64,000 bases of DNA from Paraphoma chrysanthemicola. Lineage: Eukaryota > Ascomycota > Dothideomycetes > Pleosporales > Phaeosphaeriaceae. The translations under genes were made by a program, and so were the position numbers. The notes beneath the pieces were generated by a model. The model worked only from the letters and a program-made list of their open reading frames with translations, searched no databases and was not told the DNA's origin. This document shows positions 58,274 through 64,000 of the stretch, piece after piece; within the stretch, counting starts at the first letter, position 1, and each line of letters begins with the position of its first letter. The stretch spans positions 1,054,001-1,118,000 of the forward strand of contig JAGMWG010000018.1 in NCBI GenBank assembly GCA_020744225.1, in the 5' to 3' direction.

Positions 58274-59257
58274 ACATCCACCCTACCTGGCATGACTGAA
58301 GCATGGCCTCCCGTGCAGATCAAGAGCTGCTCGCCGAGGCCGCATTTCAGCCTGCGACCACCAAGTCCGAGACATCCCTAGGCGTCCAATACTGCCGTCG
58401 GGACCTAACGTCGTCGAACGGGTGTGTATATGATCACCGTCACCTATTAGAATAATGAGTTCTGCATCCGAGTAAAGATTTGCACCGCCTTTGAGCGGAT
58501 TATCAGCGTCAGGCGTCGGATTACATATGGTTTTGGGAACTAGACTCGGCGTAGTCACCTAGGCTGTCTATACCCCAATATGCTACATTTTTAACGCTCT
58601 CGAATTGCGAGAAGCACAACTACCCTTTAGATTGCCGAGTGTGGCTAATGTGTAATCTCTTTCAAGTCACGTTTGCTCTCTGTGTTTTCAATCATGCTCA
58701 ATTCTCGGCATATTTCAAATACTGACAAGTGCCGGACTCCATGCCTGTGTGGCGTCACACGTGTCTCAATAGCGAGTTCATCATCTAGCATCATCCTTTC
58801 CCACAACTCAGCAACACGTGATCGGGTAGCTCAACAAGACGTTTCAAGTTCCGTTGTTTCGTTTCGATTTTGCGGTCCGAGCTACGTGCCGAAAGTCTAT
58901 ACCAAAAGTCTATGTTGAATCGTCGATGCAGTACAGTAGTGTAGCCTGACAGTTGCAGAGATATTCGGGCTTATGCTTACGGTATGCACTGCTGGCAGAG
59001 GGGTGTTTCAGATGGGTTCACGGCTGGATTCTGGGATACGCGGAGGCGGAAGAAATCGGGCGATGGGTCGGGATGAATGGAGACGGAAATCGGGTCGACG
59101 GGTTTTCGTTGGGTTGTCCGTCTCGCGTATGATCTGGCGTGGAGTGGATAAGGACAAGGTTGCACTTTCCTCTTCCTCTACACTGACAACACAGCAAGCC
59201 AACACCAACCACGCGGTTATCAACTACCACGGCTCTCCGTTTGTTCCAGCGATTGAA
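58274..59257. other. Convergent spacer between phosducin-like and HET gene 2
   Basis: 984 bases. No gene is recognised; the plus-strand frame near 58973-59440 overlaps the 3' end of HET gene 2 and has no family signal. It should hold both 3' untranslated ends. Confidence 0.5.
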
Positions 59258-61681
59258 TCACACCAAAGTGATCTTCTCCAACAGCCACCCTTCGCCGCGC
59301 ACATCATGTCTCCTCCACCGTTCCGCGACCGCGTTGATACTCTCCTCGCTGACGTCAACCCCACATATCTTTACAAGCAACTTCCAAGCCCCTGTCCTTG
59401 CCCAAACTCCTCGCAAACCCTTAACAGGCACCAAAACTAGTCCAGCAAATCTTCTCTGAACCTTGTACTTCCCCGCAATTCGCACGATTTGGAATTCGGC
59501 CAGCAAAGCCAGCACCCCATGTCGCGGGGGAGCATTGCCTGCCTGTACAGGGTTATCAGGGTAATATTCAAATTCTGGTATCCAATCGAGTCCCGCGTCG
59601 TGCGTGTTGGCTGCGCGGATATGCTGGAAGTGTTTACCGATCTGTGTGGGCCATGAGACATGGACGGGCAGTACGGGCATACCGAGCGTGAGTGTGAGGC
59701 CTGTAAAGTCAAAGAAGCCAGACTCTGGGAACTCGTCGGTGGTGTGTTTGAGGAATTGGAAAGAGTGGCTGTCGAGCCAGTGGATGTCGTCCCAGCGTAC
59801 TCTGCCATCGCTTTGCAAACTTCGTCCTCGAACATATACTTCGTCGTTGTTGAGCACGAAGTATGTCTGATGGTGTGTGTATATTGGAATCGAAAACTGA
59901 CTCCAGGACGGCGCATATTGCTCCACTTGTTCCCGCACCGCGATTGGAAACGAGACCTTCCCGCCACGCACCACCTTTTGCCCTTCAACCTCCCGCCGCA
60001 CGGTGGCTTCGAGTTTCCGGTCAACATACCAGAGCAGACTTAGAGGCAGAAATCGCTCCCAGCATCCAGCGAGATATGTCGAGGCGCCGAGATTCGTAAA
60101 CGCCCTTGCTATACCTGCAAAAGCCACAATTCGATCCTTCGCTTTCGTAAGTCGCCGACTCCGATACTCATTCATGAGCGCCTGCCAATCGCCTACAAAA
60201 GATAAACTAGCTACCGAGCTCAATCCAACCTCTCGCCTCGCAAATGCACCAAGACTTTCAGGAAAATACCGCGTCTTACCCATGTCGCTCCCGCGCTTGG
60301 GATTCGTGTCATCATACTGAATTGGCGCAACAGCCACAGGTCCAAGCAATTCATCGTAAAAGCCGTCTGAACACTGCCACATAAGATTCCGATGACCGAG
60401 CAACAAGGTGCGTGGAGCAAGTAAATACTCTTGAAATGTCCACGCGCGACCAAACAGTGGCCAGTATCTTGTTACCAGCCAATCCTGGTCTTCGATACTA
60501 TGGTAGGTGGCTCGTAAATGGCTTGTCGAATGCTGAATGCAAATTCCTAGCTGCGAACGCGTTGCAGGACGGAGAATACACGGATTCCACACCCTAGGAT
60601 CATCTCGTGTATACCCCTTCCCATCCGCAATCTGCTCATCAGGAAATAGGAAAGCAAGATTACACGCTGCATTCCCATACACGCTCGCCATCCCCCTTGC
60701 CTCGTACTCCCAATCGGCACTCGAATCTTGGATGATACACAACGAGTCGATCCACAGGTACTTATATCCTAGTGCAACGGTGGCGCGGATGGCTTCGTGG
60801 TATATCGGACTGAGTTTGTCCCATGGGATGTCTTGTTGCAAGGTACAAAACTCATGGACGTTAGCGAGATTGAGTTGCAGAATCGAGTCGTGCGCAGAAG
60901 TTGGAGACGGTGTTCCCCACATGTGCGACAACACGAGGTACTCAAAGTCCTTATCTGACATGCTGTCCCGCAATTTTACAGCATCGGAACTGATTTCCAG
61001 GATTCTAGTTGGGCGTTGGCGATCTTGACCAACCGTGTCGTGGTGGAATTGCCGACAGGTCGTGTGGTTCGATTTACATGTTTCTATCCAGTGTCTTGCT
61101 CTTTCGAGGTTGTTGTGTGCGATACGTGGGACGGTTTTTGCAATGATGTGTTGGTCGAATGCGCCCGATTCGGTATCTGATTGGCAGGAATGACTTGTTA
61201 GCATTATGTCAAACACGAATTTGAATCACGTACGCTCGTAAGTTTTTAGTAAGAATGCATCGAAAAGTGCGCGTGTACCGTCTTCCGTCGGCTCTTGCTC
61301 TGCAAGCTCAGCACGCACAGTGTAGCCCTTGTGAAATGCGTCCTTATCCTCGTGAAGATGAAGGAATATCTTCAATTGATCCTCGCGACCAACAGTCACT
61401 CTCTTGGAGCGTATGAGACTCCCAAGAAGGAAGCTACAAAAGTGACAGGCATGTTGGTTGGCTTGAAGATGTGCCACCGTACAATGCTTCACTCTCGGCG
61501 ACGTTGGATTTGGAATTTCGACTGGATGCTGAAGCCAATCCAGCACCTCCCAACTGCGACAAAGATTGGTGCATTCATCACATAGGTCGTGCAGAGAGAT
61601 GGTATCGGAAGTTGACGTGGGTGGCGCTGAGTGCGAGAGAGAGGTTTGCATTAATGCTTTACCAGAAGACATAACGGCCAT
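59258..61681 (-). CDS. HET-domain protein 2
   Basis: Two exons, 61681-61234 and 61176-59258; 788 residues. The architecture is that of HET protein 1: SLHDLCDECTNLC and HACHFCSFLLG near the N-terminus. Then come RARHWIETCKSNHTTCRQFH, YLVLSHMWGTP, VALGYKYLWIDSLCIIQDSS, ARGMASVYGNAACNLAF and GRAWTFQEYLLAPRTLLLGH. A long C-terminal region with LTKAKDRIVAFAGIARAF ends in EKITLV, like RMTLV of the other copy. The acceptor ending at 61177 is preferred over a nearer AG because only it keeps frame. A second ATG at 61672 is possible. It has one intron where protein 1 has four, so the two are old paralogues, not a recent copy. Incompatibility or self-recognition is the family role; the partner is unknown. 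Confidence 0.88.
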
Positions 61682-63836
61682 TCAACGGTGCGTTATTATA
61701 ATGAAGAAACGATTGATGCCATTATTAATACTACAGCATCGAGCAAGAAGTTTCTGCAGCCTGCTCATCGCACGAGGCTGAAGATGTGGTCGGCGCTTAG
61801 CCATGCGGCACAGCAAGGCTCCATCGACACGAAACGTGCACATTGCCCGTAGCGCTTACAACAGATGCAAGAAAACAAGGCGAGATCACTTGCACTCGAT
61901 GGGTAAGAAGCGAGAGCTGGGAACGAAATCTCCGCTGTCGGGTGCTATGCTTATACGTCGAGTGGCACTGGCGCTTGCCATGCAGCTCTCAGCAAGGAAT
62001 GCGAATCGTGCTAAGACCAAAAGCTCAGCAATCAGATTAAATAGTGTCCAAACCATTGAATTTACTTGCTTATCAACTGCTCGTATGCTGTATGTGAAGT
62101 TGCTGGTATGCAAGCGTGATGCGCTCTGTTTCAGTGGGGAAGCACAGCGTGTGTAAGGAATACCGGTGCTATATTTAGCAGAGTATCTCTGCCTTGCCTA
62201 TAAGCTAGACGAGCATGATTCTTTTCTCATTTGGACGGGATATCAGAACGTACTTCTTCTCCCTCTCTGTAATGCCTTCGACATGCGTCTCGCCAGCTTT
62301 GAGAACGCCAATTTCACTTTCTAAGCATCAGACCCCTAGTCTCCTCCAGTATTCGAATTAGCCGGCTCGCGCCAATACTGATCCACCAAATTGGCGCTTC
62401 AGATCGTGTGCTCCCCAAAGCCCAGGTATCATTTGCACTTCGATTAGCATTACGAAGTTCCCACGGCGTGGTAGTAGCGGCATTGTGTTAAGGCCCGGGA
62501 TGGCAGGGTAGTAAGTTACTTCAGAAACCAATATTGACCTTGACCCGATGCAATGGATACTTTGATACCTAGAAACCGGAGCGTAATTCGGGCCTCGACG
62601 TTCGTCGGAATCAGCCAAGTACTTTGAGTGTCACTTTCAATTCATTGAATTCTAGGAGCCCAGTGGGCAGGAAGTATGAAGACGGGTATAGCAATCAATG
62701 CAAAGCTGCAGGACTGAGCGATGTATTAATGCTTCAAGGGGCTGCGCGCTAGATGCTCAGCACTCACAAATTCACAAACTCTTTCGGCGTAGCATATTAG
62801 AGTGTATTTGGTCGAAGTGGTAGATTGGAATTGTGGATCACGAGCATGTTGGAGCTGCTGAGATGCCCGACTTTCTCACAACTATAGTATGAGTTGAATC
62901 CCGACCATATGGAGGTTAGGAATCAGGAACTGGGTAAGCGCATTAAAAACAGCTATGTATCATTCAACTCAAGGCTATCGTGGTGGAGACATACATGATT
63001 GAAAGAAAGAGAGGTTCTGGATATCGAGCACTGAATGAAAATTATGCCAATATCACCTACCACCTAGTTGCCCCTTCGTATTTGGACCCTTGCGAAAACA
63101 ATCTGACCCGCGTACAGAAAGTGGGCCCGTTTCGCGGTGCGCTTGCCATCTCTGGACTAGGATAGGTTGCGACGACCCAATCTGGCGCCGATTGTGCTAA
63201 TCGCACCATCATTTTAAAAGTATCCGCCATATACGCCAGTTGTTCCTGCCATACATTGGATGCTTTGCCCTTAAGTCTTCCTGGATTTGATGGTTGGACT
63301 AACATGGACGGGAATTGCAGACCCTCCCAATCCTTCAGTATGCGTGGGTGCGGGCGAACCATTACCGCGGAAACCGCATTTCGACATATGCCAAATCCGC
63401 GAACAGCGATTCTTAGTCGAATTTTGATAGTAGTCAAGTCTGATATGAGGTTTCAAGCAGGCCTTGAATCAACAGCAAGGCTTCGCCATGTAAGCACAAT
63501 GCCATACTGAACTTAATCGTCTCGGATTGTCCATCACTTGTTGCGTATGATATCGACGTTCGTTCTTTCATCCGGCTCTCACAAGAAGCCAAGCCTCGCA
63601 CCTCAAACTAAGAGATATCCATTGTCGGTCGAGGTTACCTGACATGACTAGCATCTGGCTGACATAGGCGGTGGAGCGGAGGACGTGGGCTTCTGGCTCA
63701 AGCGAGCAAAAACCCATGTCGTTGCATGCGCTCGCCCCCCCAAATTGGTTAAATCCGCGACCCGTTATGAAATCTGGGAACTTCATTCCTGTTCTCTCGT
63801 TTGCAACTCATTTGCCCTGGCCTATCGATCCTTGAG
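61682..63836. other. Gene-poor block 3
   Basis: 2.2 kb with no supportable gene. The longest frame (63057-63437, minus, 126 codons) has a mildly protein-like stretch (LKDWEGLQFPSMLVQPSNPG), but I recognise no family and find no splice continuation. The left end is the promoter of HET gene 2 and the right end that of the secreted protein at the window edge. No transposon motif or repeat array seen. Confidence 0.5.
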
Positions 63837-64000
63837 ATGCGTTTCCTCGTTCTTTCGACCCAGCTCCTGGCGGCAATCAACACGGCTTGCTGTGCAACGC
63901 TGCAGCAACGAGATTTGCTTCAAGACCTGCAAAACCAAGCCATTGAAGCCTTGAAAGCAGCGGAGTCGAATGGCACGCTCGACAGGCGGTCATGTGGTAT
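63837..64000 (+). CDS. Secreted protein start, probably tyrosinase-like (3' part outside window)
   Basis: ATG at 63837 opens 54 codons to the window edge. A signal peptide (MRFLVLSTQLLAAINTACC) is followed by LQQRDLLQDLQNQAIEALKA and AESNGTLDRRSCGI, with one N-glycosylation sequon (NGT). The short Gln-rich helix followed by NGT and a Cys resembles the N-terminus of fungal secreted tyrosinase-domain proteins, in which a C...NAAVRRDW-like block comes next. The copper-binding His residues would lie outside the window, so the enzyme call is tentative; that this is the beginning of a secreted protein is fairly secure. Confidence 0.5.
   Translation, partial: MRFLVLSTQLLAAINTACCATLQQRDLLQDLQNQAIEALKAAESNGTLDRRSCG

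Noticed and set aside
63057..63437. 126-codon minus-strand frame as a gene or pseudogene
   Set aside because: Only weak protein-like character, no family recognised and no splice continuation.
1..64000. CRISPR array, prokaryotic operons or phage genes
   Set aside because: All secure genes are eukaryotic with spliceosomal introns and no regular spacer-repeat structure occurs.

Overview
The window is nuclear DNA of a filamentous ascomycete (Pezizomycotina; Dothideomycetes is my guess, from general resemblance only). The evidence is the gene repertoire (a samB/MUB1 homologue, Zn2Cys6 regulators, HET-domain proteins, a fungal GH27 alpha-galactosidase, Golgi GDPase, Mgm1) and the gene structure: short introns of mostly 45-230 bases with GTAWGT-like donors, CTAAC/CTGAC branch points and YAG acceptors. 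I placed exon joints by hand, using reading-frame continuity and family knowledge; no transcript or database was available.

Left part (1-26.5 kb). The tail of an AIM6-like phosphodiesterase gene is followed by a minus-strand run: a CCDC137-like basic protein, the mitochondrial fusion dynamin Mgm1 and the urease chaperone UreD. UreD shares a short divergent promoter with the very large TFIIIC B-block-binding subunit (about 2,400 residues). Next come a secreted GH27 alpha-galactosidase, a secreted Cys-rich/Thr-rich protein, a Zn2Cys6 regulator, a four-helix MARVEL-like membrane protein, a seven-exon Zn2Cys6 regulator and a PPPDE-thioredoxin-PUL fusion protein.

Middle part (26.5-48.6 kb). Two gene-poor blocks (26.5-29.2 and 30.5-33.6 kb) surround a rhodopsin-like seven-helix membrane protein. 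They contain a cluster of GAACAAC dyads that I cannot explain. Then follow an EF-hand protein whose first coding exon is just the ATG, the Golgi GDPase Gda1, a CorA-type transporter with GQN in place of GMN, the MYND protein samB/MUB1 and a Dnf3-type P4-ATPase.

Right part (48.6-64 kb). Two HET-domain genes point towards each other and bracket an adenosine deaminase-like gene (ADAL), a heterotrimeric G-protein beta subunit gene and a phosducin-like gene. The last two products are a chaperone-client pair in the established biology of G-beta assembly. A gene-poor block and the start of a secreted, probably tyrosinase-like gene end the window.

Most genes are housekeeping or ordinary fungal genes. 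The less ordinary items are the HET pair around the G-beta/phosducin neighbourhood, the triplicated GRL motif in the TFIIIC subunit, the GAACAAC dyads, and several micro-exon or alternative-splice arrangements. I found no rRNA, tRNA, intact transposon, CRISPR array or clear secondary-metabolite cluster.
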